From Dyadobacter luteus (GTDB lineage: Bacteria > Bacteroidota > Bacteroidia > Cytophagales > Spirosomataceae): a DNA stretch of 64,000 nucleotides. Below, piece by piece: positions 25,516-34,815 of the stretch; the first letter of the stretch is position 1; each line of letters begins with the position of its first letter. The stretch covers positions 1 to 64,000 of the forward strand of contig NZ_QNUL01000013.1 of the NCBI RefSeq assembly GCF_003383615.1. Reading direction: 5' to 3'. The notes under the pieces are model-generated. The model did no database searches, was not told the origin of the DNA, and was given only the letters and a program-made list of their open reading frames with translations. Both the position numbers and the translations under genes were made by a program.

Positions 25516-26970
25516 TTATTTACTGCTCGTAACACCGACAGGCCTTCTGTTTTTACCTTCCTTTTTCTGAAGATCATCTCCCAGATCTTCCCTGGCAGCC
25601 TCTGCAATTTTCTCTAATTCGGCTACGATTTCAGGGTTTTGTTCCAACACGTTATAACGTTCTCCCGGATCGCGGGCAAGATTATATAATGCTCTCGGAT
25701 GTTGAAAATCCTCAGAAGTTGGTCCGGGCTGGCCATCTTTACCAGGTGCCTGGCCTTCATAAGTTCTACCCGGATGAGCAAAAATCAATTTCCAGTCGTG
25801 TTTACGAACTGCTTCCAGACTGTTTTTTCTATAGTAGTATAAGAATTCTTCTCTTGGTGTTTTTGAGTCATCTCCTTTCAATAGATCCACAAATTCAATA
25901 CCATCAATTTTCTGCTTTGGTAATTTCGCGCCGGTAAGTTTGGCTATAGTTGGCAAAATATCAATCGTTGACAAAAGCTTATTAGAAACCCTTCCTGCGG
26001 GAATCACACCAGTCCAGCGCATGATCGTCGGCTCACGTTGTCCACCTTCAAAAGACGTCCCTTTTCCTTCCCGAAAACCTCCGGAAGAACCTGCATGATC
26101 TCCGTAATTGAGCCATGGGCCATTGTCGCTCGTGAATATCACCAGCGTATTTTTATCAAGACCCTGTGCTTTCAATTCTTTCAATATTTCACCTACAGAC
26201 CAGTCGAGTTCCATCAGTACATCTCCGAAAATTCCTCTCTCACTTTTCCCTTTAAACTTACTTGAAGCTGCCAATGGCACGTGAGGTAGCGGATGCGGTA
26301 CATACAGAAAGAAGGGTTTGTTTTTATTTCTTTTGATAAATCCGACTGCCTTCTCTGTAATGTTGGGGGTCAGTTCGCTCACATCTTCCAGATTCTTAAT
26401 TTCTTTTCCTGCTTTATTCCCATCAATCCAGTGCAATGGTGGATATTTCGCTCGCTCCTGCCATGGGTGAAGTGGCCACATATCGTGCGAATACGGTACA
26501 CCATAATATTCATCAAAACCCTGTTGCAACGGCAAAAACTCCTGATCACTACCCAAATGCCATTTCCCGAAAATTCCGGTGGTATAGCCCTGTTCTTTTA
26601 CCAACTCAGCAATCGTTTCTTCCTGAGGGTGTAGCCCCTGAGCCGCCTGCGGGCCAAAAGCACCTGAGACGCCAACACGGTTTGGGTAACAACCCGTCAG
26701 CAATGCGGCTCGCGACGCGCTGCACACCGCCTGCGCAGCCATAAAGTTGGTAAATCTTGTTCCTTCAGCAGCCAGCTTATCCAGATTCGGAGTTTTATAT
26801 CCCAAAGCGCCGGTTACCGAAAGATCACCATAACCGAGGTCATCAATAAAAAACAAGACAATATTCGGTTTACTTGCAGAGGGCTTCGGAGCCATCGCCA
26901 GCATCATGACCGCCGCACCCAGCAAAATACAAGGCACTATGATCCAATTTAATTTATTCATTTTAGCCAT
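25516..26970 (-). CDS. Arylsulfatase A-like sulfatase
   Basis: A 484-aa exported sulfatase removing sulfate esters, here probably from a glycan. The N-terminal hydrophobic segment (8-27) is a signal or anchor. The metal site starts with IDDLGYGD (Asp43, Asp44). The nucleophile motif is C83-S-A-S-R, the C-x-A-x-R variant of the formylglycine signature, so an oxygen-independent or FGE-type maturase must act on Cys83. GKWHLG and TSDNGPW supply further active-site residues. It begins 1 base after the SusD stop, so it is cotranslated in the SusCD operon. An alternative ATG lies three codons in. Confidence 0.93.
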   Translation of the reverse strand: MAKMNKLNWIIVPCILLGAAVMMLAMAPKPSASKPNIVLFFIDDLGYGDLSVTGALGYKTPNLDKLAAEGTRFTNFMAAQAVCSASRAALLTGCYPNRVGVSGAFGPQAAQGLHPQEETIAELVKEQGYTTGIFGKWHLGSDQEFLPLQQGFDEYYGVPYSHDMWPLHPWQERAKYPPLHWIDGNKAGKEIKNLEDVSELTPNITEKAVGFIKRNKNKPFFLYVPHPLPHVPLAASSKFKGKSERGIFGDVLMELDWSVGEILKELKAQGLDKNTLVIFTSDNGPWLNYGDHAGSSGGFREGKGTSFEGGQREPTIMRWTGVIPAGRVSNKLLSTIDILPTIAKLTGAKLPKQKIDGIEFVDLLKGDDSKTPREEFLYYYRKNSLEAVRKHDWKLIFAHPGRTYEGQAPGKDGQPGPTSEDFQHPRALYNLARDPGERYNVLEQNPEIVAELEKIAEAAREDLGDDLQKKEGKNRRPVGVTSSK

Positions 26971-26971
26971 T

Positions 26972-28564
26972 TTACCAGCCCGTGTTTTGTGTTAATAATC
27001 CATTTAAATCTCTTTCCTTTTGTGGTATCGGCCACAAATAATGCCGGTTCACATCAAAGACCTTATTCGCTGCAACTACCTGCACAGTCACAAGTGCTCC
27101 GGCAGCATTGACGTAAGTGATCCCATAAATCGGACCCGGCATCACTTTATCCGCTATTTTCCAACGGCGGATATCGAAGAGGCGCTGTCCTTCCAGAGCA
27201 AGCTCTACAGTCCTTTCCCGGCGAACAATTTCTCTGAGTTCTGCCTGAGCTGTGCTGGTTACAGAAGGTTGCTTCACATCATTTCTACCATTTCGCACCG
27301 TATTGATGGCAGCAAGCACACTCGCATCTATCTGGTTCAGTTCAATCTTCGCTTCAGCATAAGTGAGTAATACTTCCGCATAGCGAAGCAGTATGATGTT
27401 TATCCCGCTGTTCGCAGGGTTCGCATAATCTTCCGTGTTGATATATTTTTTGGTATTATACCCCGTCGTGGAAGCGATATAGGTACTGCCAATTGCATCT
27501 GCTGTGCCACTGTTAGGCTGAGGTTTGAAGGCAATTCCGCTTGGTAAAATATCACCATCCAGAAAAACCGAGTATTTCAATCTGTTGTCCCTGTTGACGT
27601 AAGGCTTCTTAGGATCATATCCGCTTGCTGCGTCTGTGATGAGTTTGCCATCCAGCGTTTCATATGCGTCAATCAGGTTTTTAGTAGGAACAAATGTGCT
27701 CCCTCCATTACGCTGACTATAAGGTGCAAGAATTTGAAATACTGAATGCTGATAGGTGTCTTTGATAAACTGTTTATCAAATAAAACTTCCTTATTATTT
27801 TCAGCAGCATAACTGAAGAGTTTTTCATACGATTCGTTCAGACCATACACATTCAGCTTTATCACTTTATCGGCAGCTTCAGCCGCTTTCTGGTATCGTC
27901 CGGCGAGTAAATTAGCTCTTGCTGCCAATCCCAAAGCAGCCCCCTGCGTCGCTCTTCCCTTATCCGCAGCCGTGTATGAAACCGGCAATAATGCTGCGGC
28001 TTCATTTAATTCCTTGTCTATAAAATCCCATATCTCCGCAACCGGAGTTCTCTTCAGCGCTCTGCCTTCTTCGATACTTATGGGAGTTGTGACCAATGGT
28101 ACATCCCCGAAAAATCCGGCCAGCTTGATGTACTGGTAAGCACGCAGCACTTTGGCTTCACCTTTTAGCTGATTGATCAAACCCGCATTTGTACTGGTTA
28201 CTTTATCGACGTTTTCAAGAAAATAGGAAGCAGCGCGAATGCCTTTATAAGCATTGGTCCATTCGGTATACACTTTCGAGCTGGTTGCGTCATAGGCACC
28301 TAATTCTATATAGGCCTGCACTTCAAAGTTCTGATTGGTGTGGGCTATGTCCGTAAGGGCATCCCAACTTAGGATATTCGTTCCATCCAGATCATTATAC
28401 AAAGCATTTACTGCCAACTTCGCGTCATTTTCTGTTTTCCAAAAAGCATTTTCCGACAGACGGTCGTTGGGTATCGTTTCCAGCAAATCGCTATCGCAGG
28501 CAACCATGCCTGCAGCAGCAATAAGTGCAAAAACTAAATGTCTCAGATTATATTTTTTCATCAT
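26972..28564 (-). CDS. SusD/RagB family nutrient-binding lipoprotein
   Basis: A 530-aa outer-membrane surface lipoprotein that closes over the SusC pore and binds the substrate. The lipobox GMVAC puts the lipid on Cys23. The N-terminal part has the TPR-like helices of the family (RLSENAFWKTENDAKLAVNALYNDLDG). The C-terminal domain ends with VRRERTVELALEGQRLFDIRRWKIADK and RHYLWPIPQKERDLN, the classic SusD signatures. It lies 27 bases after SusC and 1 base before the sulfatase, so a sulfated or complex glycan is a reasonable ligand. Confidence 0.96.
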   Translation of the reverse strand: MMKKYNLRHLVFALIAAAGMVACDSDLLETIPNDRLSENAFWKTENDAKLAVNALYNDLDGTNILSWDALTDIAHTNQNFEVQAYIELGAYDATSSKVYTEWTNAYKGIRAASYFLENVDKVTSTNAGLINQLKGEAKVLRAYQYIKLAGFFGDVPLVTTPISIEEGRALKRTPVAEIWDFIDKELNEAAALLPVSYTAADKGRATQGAALGLAARANLLAGRYQKAAEAADKVIKLNVYGLNESYEKLFSYAAENNKEVLFDKQFIKDTYQHSVFQILAPYSQRNGGSTFVPTKNLIDAYETLDGKLITDAASGYDPKKPYVNRDNRLKYSVFLDGDILPSGIAFKPQPNSGTADAIGSTYIASTTGYNTKKYINTEDYANPANSGINIILLRYAEVLLTYAEAKIELNQIDASVLAAINTVRNGRNDVKQPSVTSTAQAELREIVRRERTVELALEGQRLFDIRRWKIADKVMPGPIYGITYVNAAGALVTVQVVAANKVFDVNRHYLWPIPQKERDLNGLLTQNTGW

Positions 28565-28591
28565 CGTAAAATCTAAATAATAGGAGTAAAA

Positions 28592-31500
28592 TCAGAACTG
28601 AAGATTGAGACCTACTGTGTACAATGCAGTTTGAGGGTAGTATACCGCACGACCAGATGGTGCCTCCGGATCCAGATTCCATTCATTCAATTTGGAGATC
28701 GTAAACAAATTGGTGGCAGAAAGATATACCCTCACTTTCTTCAGACTCACTTTTTGAACCAGTTCAACGGGAAGACTATAGGCCAGCTGCACATTTTTCA
28801 GCCTGATATAGGAAGCATCCAGTACCAGCCGGTCGGAAGTGGCGACATTGCGGAGATCAAATTTGACAGGACGGGTAAAACGTGCGTCGGTATTTTCCGG
28901 AGTCCAGTAATTGTCGGTGTAAATTTCGTGTGTAAAACCTTCCTGATTACCCATTTCAGCCAATGCTCCAGCCAAACGCGTATCTACTTTTGCTGCTCCC
29001 TGGAAAAGAAGCGATAGTTCGAAATTGCGGTAAGAGAAATCCGAGTTAACCCCGAATGTGTAGCGTGGGAAGGAGTTTCCGATGTTGGTCATATCATTGG
29101 CGTTGATCACACCATCGCCATTCAAATCCACATATTTGACATCACCGGGTTTGGTATTGGCTACATAGGTCGCTTTGTATTCTGCAATCTCCTGCTGCGA
29201 CTGAAACAATCCGTCTGTTTTGTACCCCCAAAGCGTATTGATAGGCAACCCCTGTTTAATAATATACCGGGGGTCAATGTCTGAACCTGTGATGTATGGC
29301 CCCGTTCCTTTCAGATCTGTAACCTTGTTTTCATTAATACTCAGGTTTGCACCTATGTTGTAACGCAGACCGGACGTCGCAGATGCCCCGCGGTAATTGG
29401 CACTAAACTCCCAACCTTTATTTTGTACAGAACCTGCATTTTGAGGAGGAGCTGTTAACCCTATCGTTGCAGGAATATCAAGATTCAACAGAATATCATC
29501 AGTTTGTTTGTTGTAATAATCTACCGTTACATTCAATTTTCTTTTGAAGAAAGAGGCATCAAGCCCGAGATCCAGTTGCGTGGTTGATTCCCAACCCAGG
29601 CCTGTGTTAGCCAGTGTATTCTGCCGGTAACCCTGCACAGGAAGCCCGCCAAAATTGTAACCGCTCGCAGTGAGTGCCGCATAGTAGCTGTATAAGTCTA
29701 CCGACTGATTTCCTGTTATTCCCCACGAACCTCTCACTTTCAAATCATTGACTGTATTTGAGATTCTGTCCCAGAATGCTTCCTTCGAAATCCGCCAGCC
29801 GGCAGACAAAGAGGGGAAAAAGCTATATTGTTTCTCACCGGTAAATTTGGATGACCCGTCGTAACGCCCATTGGCTTCAAACAAGTACTTGTCCTGGTAA
29901 TCGTAGTTTACGCGCCCGAAGAATGAGCGTAAACCATAAACAGCATCTCTTCCGTCATTACTCTTCGTTCCGTCATTAGCTCCCTGGCCTATTGAGCCAA
30001 TGTCGTTACTGTAGAAACGTTCCCGATACGCACTCAGGAATGTCTGTGTATTCCCGATCTGAGAATATCCAAGAAGCCCTTTGAAATGATGACTGCCAAA
30101 ATTCCTGTCGTACGTCAGCAAACTGTTCAAAGTGTATTCTTTCAGATCATTGCGTACTTCGGTGAGGGTATTGTTGACGATCGTTCTGGTGATATTTGTA
30201 TTCTTATCCGTATTGGAATAAGCATTGACATAACTTTTCTGAGAAGTTAAAAGCCCTCTTCCGGCTATCTGGGTAGAGAAGGTTAGTCCTTCTGTTATAT
30301 CCCAATCCGCCTTCACATAGCCCGCCAGGTAATCCGTTTTTTGTTTCGTTTGCCCTCCTTTTTCAATGAACATCAATGGGTTATTGCCCTGCGTGCTCAA
30401 ACCATACGTTCCGTCGTCATACTTAGGTACGGCCCATAATGTTCCGTGGAAAAAGTTATTAAGCGGAGCAGCAGCATTTGTCGTCGGACTCTCATTGATG
30501 CTGTAGCGATAGTTGACATCCGCACTTACACGGAGTCTGGGAGATATGGTATAGTCGGAATTGAGCCTGATCTCTCCAATCTGATTACCAAAGTTTTGAA
30601 TCACCCCCTGCTGATCCTGATAACGGACACTCAGGCGCGTACGAAGCGCGTCATTTCCTCCTGACACCGACAGACTGTGGTTTTGCTGAGGAGCCGCTTT
30701 CAGCATAATATCAAACCAGGTATTAGGAAGTGGATATTTTTCGCGATCCGTGGCATTTACATAAGCCTGAATAGACTCTTCTGTGAAGCGGGCTGGTAAG
30801 GCTGATCCCGCATTGGTATATGCAGCCACCTGATGACGCATATAGGCTTCAAGACCCATCATCTTAGGTACATTGTTGGATTTCTGAATGGCGTAGTAGC
30901 CGTGATAATCCACCTGTACCTTACTTCCGGAAGCTCTTTTGGTTGTAATAAGTACTACTCCATTGGTCGCGCGTGAACCGTAAATGGCCGTTGAAGCAGC
31001 ATCCTTGAGAATTGACACAGATTGTACATCATCCGGATTAATATCGCTCAATTGTTGCTCTATACCATCCACGATGATCAATGCATCATTTTTAGCAAGA
31101 TCATAACCGCTCGTGCTGCTGCTGTTAATATTGAAAGTAGTGATACCTCTGACGCGGATAGAGGCATTCGACCTACCCGGGGAACCTCCCAAATCAGTTA
31201 CTGTAACACCGGGCATCAGCCCCTGAAACGATTGTTGCAAATTGGAAACAGGTCTTTTGGTGACCTCATCGCCTGAAATCTGAGAAACGGAGTTTGTTAA
31301 ACTATTCCGTTTCTGAATACCATACCCGACTACAACAACTTCTTCCAACAGGCTCTGATCGGGCTTCAGAATAACATCAATAGTTTGCCTGTTTCCAATC
31401 TGCTGTTCCTGTGTTTTGTAACCTACGAAAGAAAAAACGAGTATTCCCTGTTCCGGTGCATTGATTTGAAAATATCCGTCTACGTCTGTAGAAGCGCCGG

Positions 31501-31993
31501 ACCTGGTATTTTCTACAAGAATATTGACACCCGGCAGCGCCTCCCCTTTCTCATCTGTCACCTTCCCTTTGATCAGTATTTCACGAGCAGGTACAGGCGT
31601 TGTTGTGGCTGGAGAAATTGTAGCATTGCGTGCTTTGGATTTGATGATCACATAATTCCCCTCCATCTCAAAATCCAGCTGATGCGGTGCAAGAATCCCT
31701 GTCAAAACCGACCTCACAGTCTGCTGATTTGCGTTGAAAGTAACCTTAGCGGTATTCTTCGCTACTTGTGCGGTATACATAAACTTCACCTGGCTTTGCG
31801 AGGAAAGCTGTTCCAGTGCTTCTGTGATTGACTTGTTTCTGACGGAATACGTTATTTTTTGTTCCAGTAATCGCTGCCCCAAAGCAGGACCTGAAAAAGC
31901 AACCGAACCAGCTATGCCGATAACCAGTGATAAAATGGCTGTTAATTTCATTGCAATCAGATAGGATCGTTTGGTAAACGACATTGATTTCAT
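28592..31993 (-). CDS. SusC/RagA family TonB-linked outer membrane receptor with STN domain
   Basis: A 1133-aa outer-membrane importer powered by TonB. From the ATG at 31993: signal (to about 40), a secretin/TonB N-terminal (STN) domain (about 45-95) that contacts the FecR anti-sigma factor, a CarboxypepD-regulatory-like beta domain (about 125-205), then the plug with VVVGYGIQKRNSLTNSVSQ and SVSILKDAASTAIYGSRATNGVVLITTK, then a 22-strand barrel ending in Phe. The frame continues upstream to 32059 (MARPRK...), which does not look like a signal peptide. The STN domain ties it to the upstream sigma/FecR pair. Confidence 0.95.
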   Translation of the reverse strand: MKSMSFTKRSYLIAMKLTAILSLVIGIAGSVAFSGPALGQRLLEQKITYSVRNKSITEALEQLSSQSQVKFMYTAQVAKNTAKVTFNANQQTVRSVLTGILAPHQLDFEMEGNYVIIKSKARNATISPATTTPVPAREILIKGKVTDEKGEALPGVNILVENTRSGASTDVDGYFQINAPEQGILVFSFVGYKTQEQQIGNRQTIDVILKPDQSLLEEVVVVGYGIQKRNSLTNSVSQISGDEVTKRPVSNLQQSFQGLMPGVTVTDLGGSPGRSNASIRVRGITTFNINSSSTSGYDLAKNDALIIVDGIEQQLSDINPDDVQSVSILKDAASTAIYGSRATNGVVLITTKRASGSKVQVDYHGYYAIQKSNNVPKMMGLEAYMRHQVAAYTNAGSALPARFTEESIQAYVNATDREKYPLPNTWFDIMLKAAPQQNHSLSVSGGNDALRTRLSVRYQDQQGVIQNFGNQIGEIRLNSDYTISPRLRVSADVNYRYSINESPTTNAAAPLNNFFHGTLWAVPKYDDGTYGLSTQGNNPLMFIEKGGQTKQKTDYLAGYVKADWDITEGLTFSTQIAGRGLLTSQKSYVNAYSNTDKNTNITRTIVNNTLTEVRNDLKEYTLNSLLTYDRNFGSHHFKGLLGYSQIGNTQTFLSAYRERFYSNDIGSIGQGANDGTKSNDGRDAVYGLRSFFGRVNYDYQDKYLFEANGRYDGSSKFTGEKQYSFFPSLSAGWRISKEAFWDRISNTVNDLKVRGSWGITGNQSVDLYSYYAALTASGYNFGGLPVQGYRQNTLANTGLGWESTTQLDLGLDASFFKRKLNVTVDYYNKQTDDILLNLDIPATIGLTAPPQNAGSVQNKGWEFSANYRGASATSGLRYNIGANLSINENKVTDLKGTGPYITGSDIDPRYIIKQGLPINTLWGYKTDGLFQSQQEIAEYKATYVANTKPGDVKYVDLNGDGVINANDMTNIGNSFPRYTFGVNSDFSYRNFELSLLFQGAAKVDTRLAGALAEMGNQEGFTHEIYTDNYWTPENTDARFTRPVKFDLRNVATSDRLVLDASYIRLKNVQLAYSLPVELVQKVSLKKVRVYLSATNLFTISKLNEWNLDPEAPSGRAVYYPQTALYTVGLNLQF

Positions 31994-32087
31994 ACTTTTA
32001 TTAAAGAGAATTAATGTGAAAAATGCGTGAAAGGCAGAAGGTTTCCGAGGCCGAGCCATTCACAATTGACATGTACATTCGATTCTG

Positions 32088-32113
32088 CTCCCTGTTACAG
32101 CAGGGAGTTTTTT
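32088..32113 (+). terminator. Hairpin with T run, opposite strand to susC leader
   Basis: CTCCCTG and CAGGGAG form a perfect 7-bp stem with loop TTACAG, followed by six T, then GTTTTT on the plus strand. No plus-strand gene precedes it. On the minus strand it is a hairpin in the susC leader without a T run. Confidence 0.5.
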
Positions 32114-32148
32114 GTTTTTAAGGTGGGTGTCTTTGCTTCATCAGAAAA

Positions 32149-33135
32149 TCAGTTAGACTGGCAGCCGACTCCCGAAATACGATAGCCATTTTCCGTACTG
32201 GTCAGCTTTGCACCCATAAGTCGGGTAAGTGCTTTGAGGGTAATGGTTACAGGCTCATTGCCAATCTGAGCATATACATTACAATTTTCCAGATTGGGAT
32301 CCAGCTGTACTGTAATGCCAAACCTGCGCTCCAATGCATTGGCCACTTCCCTGAACGACCGGTTACGGAAGTTGAGCCCGCCATCAAGCCAGGAGAGCTC
32401 ATCCGTTCCATCCCATTCTCCTTTTTCAAAAGTACCTGTTGTGGTAAGATAGCTGACTTCTTCCCGTGCAGTAAGCATGACGGGAGTTGCCATATTGTTA
32501 CGTGCATCATTCACCTGCACTTTACCCGACACCACCGATACCTGCAGTTTCTGATCGCTCTGGTAGGATCTTACATTGAAACTCGTTCCAAGTACTTTCA
32601 CATGAAGAGCTGGAGTACTCACAATAAACGGCTGTGTTGATTTTCTGGTTACCTGAAAATAGCCTTCTCCCTGTAACGCTACTTCTCTGTTGACACCTCT
32701 GAATTTGTCAGGATAGGTTAAAGTACTGCCTGCATTCAAGAGAACACTGGTACCATCAGCCAGCAGCACTTTGGCAGTTTTGCCCGGCGCTACATGTATT
32801 GTACTATACTGAACCGGATCCGCAAGTTGAAGAATATAATTCCGGTAGGTATAAGCCAAAACCGAAGCACCCAGGAGCAACACAATGGAAGCGGCTCTGA
32901 GTACTACACGGAACTGTGTGAGCCGGATTACTTTCTTCTCACTTTCATTTGCTATCCGGAGCCTGATCTGTTCAAAAAGCTGTCTTCCGTATTCTTCACT
33001 TTCATCCGCCGGCTCCTCAGGCAAAGCTTTACTGTCAAAGAGATTATCATATCGTTGCAGAAAGTCATTTTCTTCGGGCGTGGTTTTACCGGAAAGAAAT
33101 CTTTTAATCAGGATTGTAAATGATTTTCGATTCAT
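32149..33135 (-). CDS. FecR-type anti-sigma factor
   Basis: A 328-aa single-pass inner-membrane regulator. The cytoplasmic N-terminus (1-80) would hold the ECF sigma factor. One membrane helix lies at about 78-98 (VVLRAASIVLLLGASVLAYTY). The periplasmic FecR domain follows (STIHVAPGKTAKVLLADGTSVLLNAGSTLTYP) and the DUF4974-type C-terminal domain (SFREVANALERRFGITVQLD) interacts with the receptor's STN domain. It lies between the sigma gene and susC, the standard order for substrate-induced trans-envelope signalling. Confidence 0.95.
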   Translation of the reverse strand: MNRKSFTILIKRFLSGKTTPEENDFLQRYDNLFDSKALPEEPADESEEYGRQLFEQIRLRIANESEKKVIRLTQFRVVLRAASIVLLLGASVLAYTYRNYILQLADPVQYSTIHVAPGKTAKVLLADGTSVLLNAGSTLTYPDKFRGVNREVALQGEGYFQVTRKSTQPFIVSTPALHVKVLGTSFNVRSYQSDQKLQVSVVSGKVQVNDARNNMATPVMLTAREEVSYLTTTGTFEKGEWDGTDELSWLDGGLNFRNRSFREVANALERRFGITVQLDPNLENCNVYAQIGNEPVTITLKALTRLMGAKLTSTENGYRISGVGCQSN

Positions 33136-33239
33136 TAACTTTTTAGTCTATATACTAACTAGTCAATGTCAAATACAAATCTCCCACGCAGGGATGAAAA
33201 AAATTTATTGGCAAGATAAGATGTGGGGGAAGGGCAATC

Positions 33240-33809
33240 CTACTTAAGATGACCGGGCAGTACGAGAGCAATTGCAAACAGAATTGCTTTGATAGAATCC
33301 GTTGCTTTGATAAGCTGATTTTGCACCGTTTTCTGACTTATATTCAACTTCTCTGCGATTTCCTTTGTTGAAAATCCATCGACATAGCGTAGGTCAAAAA
33401 CCTCTCTCCTTTTCGAAGGCATTTTTTCCAGCAAAGCATTAAGCTGCTCCTGCAATTCTCCGTACAATATTTGCTGATCTGCCTGGTCGGATGTGACATC
33501 CAGAAAAGCCAGATACTGGAAATAGGTATCATTGACTTTTTGCGAAGCAATAATATTATAGACTTTATAACGAACGGCTGTGTGCAAATAAGCCCGGAGA
33601 TTATCAATTGCAAGCGTAGCGCGCTGGTCCCATAACTTCACAAATATATCCTGAACCACATCACCGGCCTGCTCCTTATCGCCCAGGCGCTTCCAGGCCG
33701 TGTCGTGCAGGAGCTTCCAGTAGGAATGGTAAATTTCAGCAAAGGCGACCTCATCACTTTGAGCCAAAGCGGATAACAGATTTTGATCGTGTTGTGCTGA
33801 TGTTGTCAA
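33240..33809 (-). CDS. ECF RNA polymerase sigma-70 factor
   Basis: A 189-aa sigma factor of the Bacteroidota ECF group that works with FecR. Region 2 has DEVAFAEIYHSYWKLLHDTAWKRLG and GDVVQDIFVKLWDQRATL. Region 4 has LRYVDGFSTKEIAEKLNISQKTVQNQLIKA, a helix-turn-helix for the -35 element. A C-terminal hydrophobic tail is typical of this group. It is first in the minus-strand regulatory/transport cluster, and the 104-base gap to fecR holds no terminator. It presumably activates susC-susD-sulfatase when the substrate is bound. Confidence 0.95.
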   Translation of the reverse strand: MTTSAQHDQNLLSALAQSDEVAFAEIYHSYWKLLHDTAWKRLGDKEQAGDVVQDIFVKLWDQRATLAIDNLRAYLHTAVRYKVYNIIASQKVNDTYFQYLAFLDVTSDQADQQILYGELQEQLNALLEKMPSKRREVFDLRYVDGFSTKEIAEKLNISQKTVQNQLIKATDSIKAILFAIALVLPGHLK

Positions 33810-33830
33810 TTGCAGAAATAATTAGAAAGA

Positions 33831-33838
33831 CAAAATTA
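33831..33838 (-). promoter_or_regulatory. Candidate -7 promoter element of the ECF sigma gene
   Basis: On the minus strand TAATTTTG fits TAnnTTTG. It is 22 bases before the ATG at 33809. No good TTTG is seen at -33; the palindrome at 33849-33869 lies there instead. Confidence 0.45.
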
Positions 33839-33848
33839 GTAATCTATT

Positions 33849-33869
33849 TAACATATAGATTATATGTTA
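33849..33869. promoter_or_regulatory. AT-rich palindrome upstream of the sigma gene
   Basis: TAACATATA-GAT-TATATGTTA is a perfect 9-bp inverted repeat with a 3-base centre. It lies just upstream of the sigma gene's -7 element and could be an operator for an unknown regulator. Confidence 0.45.
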
Positions 33870-33910
33870 TTAATTTTATGCTCTAAAATGCTGCCATAGC
33901 AAAACAAGAA

Positions 33911-33953
33911 AAAAGCGTTTCCAATACCTGGCTTCGGTATCAGAAACGCCTTT
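33911..33953 (-). terminator. Rho-independent terminator of the LolA-like gene
   Basis: A two-part stem: GCGTTTC with GAAACGC, then ATACC with GGTAT, with a T run (TTTTTTC) on the minus strand. It lies 53 bases after the LolA-like stop. Confidence 0.8.
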
Positions 33954-34005
33954 AATGTTACCCTCGCGTTTGACGTGTGGGCTGGTGATTTGTATTTAAC
34001 AATTC

Positions 34006-34719
34006 TTACTTCGCTGGCTTTTTGAAAACTGCCTCGTCTACCGGACCATTTACAACAACCTTATTGGTAATAAACGAAATAGCGCCTTGCGGGCTCGTAA
34101 TGTCCATCGTTTTGGCAAACTTAACACCGTCTGTATCCTTGTAATCAGAGAAAGAAATTTCACTGCTCTGCCCTGCCATTTCCACCTTTACTTTCGTGAT
34201 CAGATACGTTTGTGCATCTACCCACTCATCTATCGTCTGACCATCCTTGGTAGTAAGTTTCAGATGGAAAGCGTCTTTTTTATCCACTTTTTCTGTTCCT
34301 ACCAACTCTACTTTGTTTCCTTTTTCTTTGTAGTCTACCAATCCACCGAAAGGATCTAGCTGGCTTACAGTTTGCTTCACTACTTCTGCCGGCATGTCTT
34401 CAGGTTCGCCGGTTCCGCCCATCATCGTCGGGCGAATCATCCATCCGGTAGTACCGTCAAGCACCTGCACCATCGTATTACCCATTACCGTAGATTCGCT
34501 ACGCACCGCTTTACCAACCACCAATATTGTTTTGGTAGGTATATCCATTCCGTTAACAGCCAATGAACGCTCCGAAATGATGGTTTTTACACTTTTAAGT
34601 TTATCTGCACCTCCAAGTGCCGCAGTGTGTTTTTCTGCAATTTCATCTACCGTTTGCGCAAAGCTTCCCAAAGAAATCATGGTGGCTGCCACCGCTAAAA
34701 AAAGTTTGTTTGTCTTCAT
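34006..34719 (-). CDS. LolA-like outer-membrane lipoprotein-sorting fold protein, secreted
   Basis: A 237-aa exported protein. The signal peptide is residues 1-22 from the ATG at 34719 (ends SFAQ); the frame has another ATG three codons upstream. The body matches the lipoprotein-sorting/LolA-like fold common in Bacteroidota: EIAEKHTAALGGADKLKSVKTII, WMIRPTMMGG, LVGTEKVDKKDAFHLKLTTKDG, EWVDAQTYLITKVKVEM. No lipobox and no catalytic residues are visible. It follows the TonB-dependent receptor by about 95 bases on the same strand and may aid that receptor. True lipoprotein transport is not shown. Confidence 0.8.
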   Translation of the reverse strand: MKTNKLFLAVAATMISLGSFAQTVDEIAEKHTAALGGADKLKSVKTIISERSLAVNGMDIPTKTILVVGKAVRSESTVMGNTMVQVLDGTTGWMIRPTMMGGTGEPEDMPAEVVKQTVSQLDPFGGLVDYKEKGNKVELVGTEKVDKKDAFHLKLTTKDGQTIDEWVDAQTYLITKVKVEMAGQSSEISFSDYKDTDGVKFAKTMDITSPQGAISFITNKVVVNGPVDEAVFKKPAK

Positions 34720-34815
34720 TTCGATCATTGATTTGAGGTTAAATTAGTTAGTCGCTTAAAGTTTATTTCTGCTAAAAAAGTAATTATTAATCGTTTATCA
34801 ATTTTTCAGCGTGAA

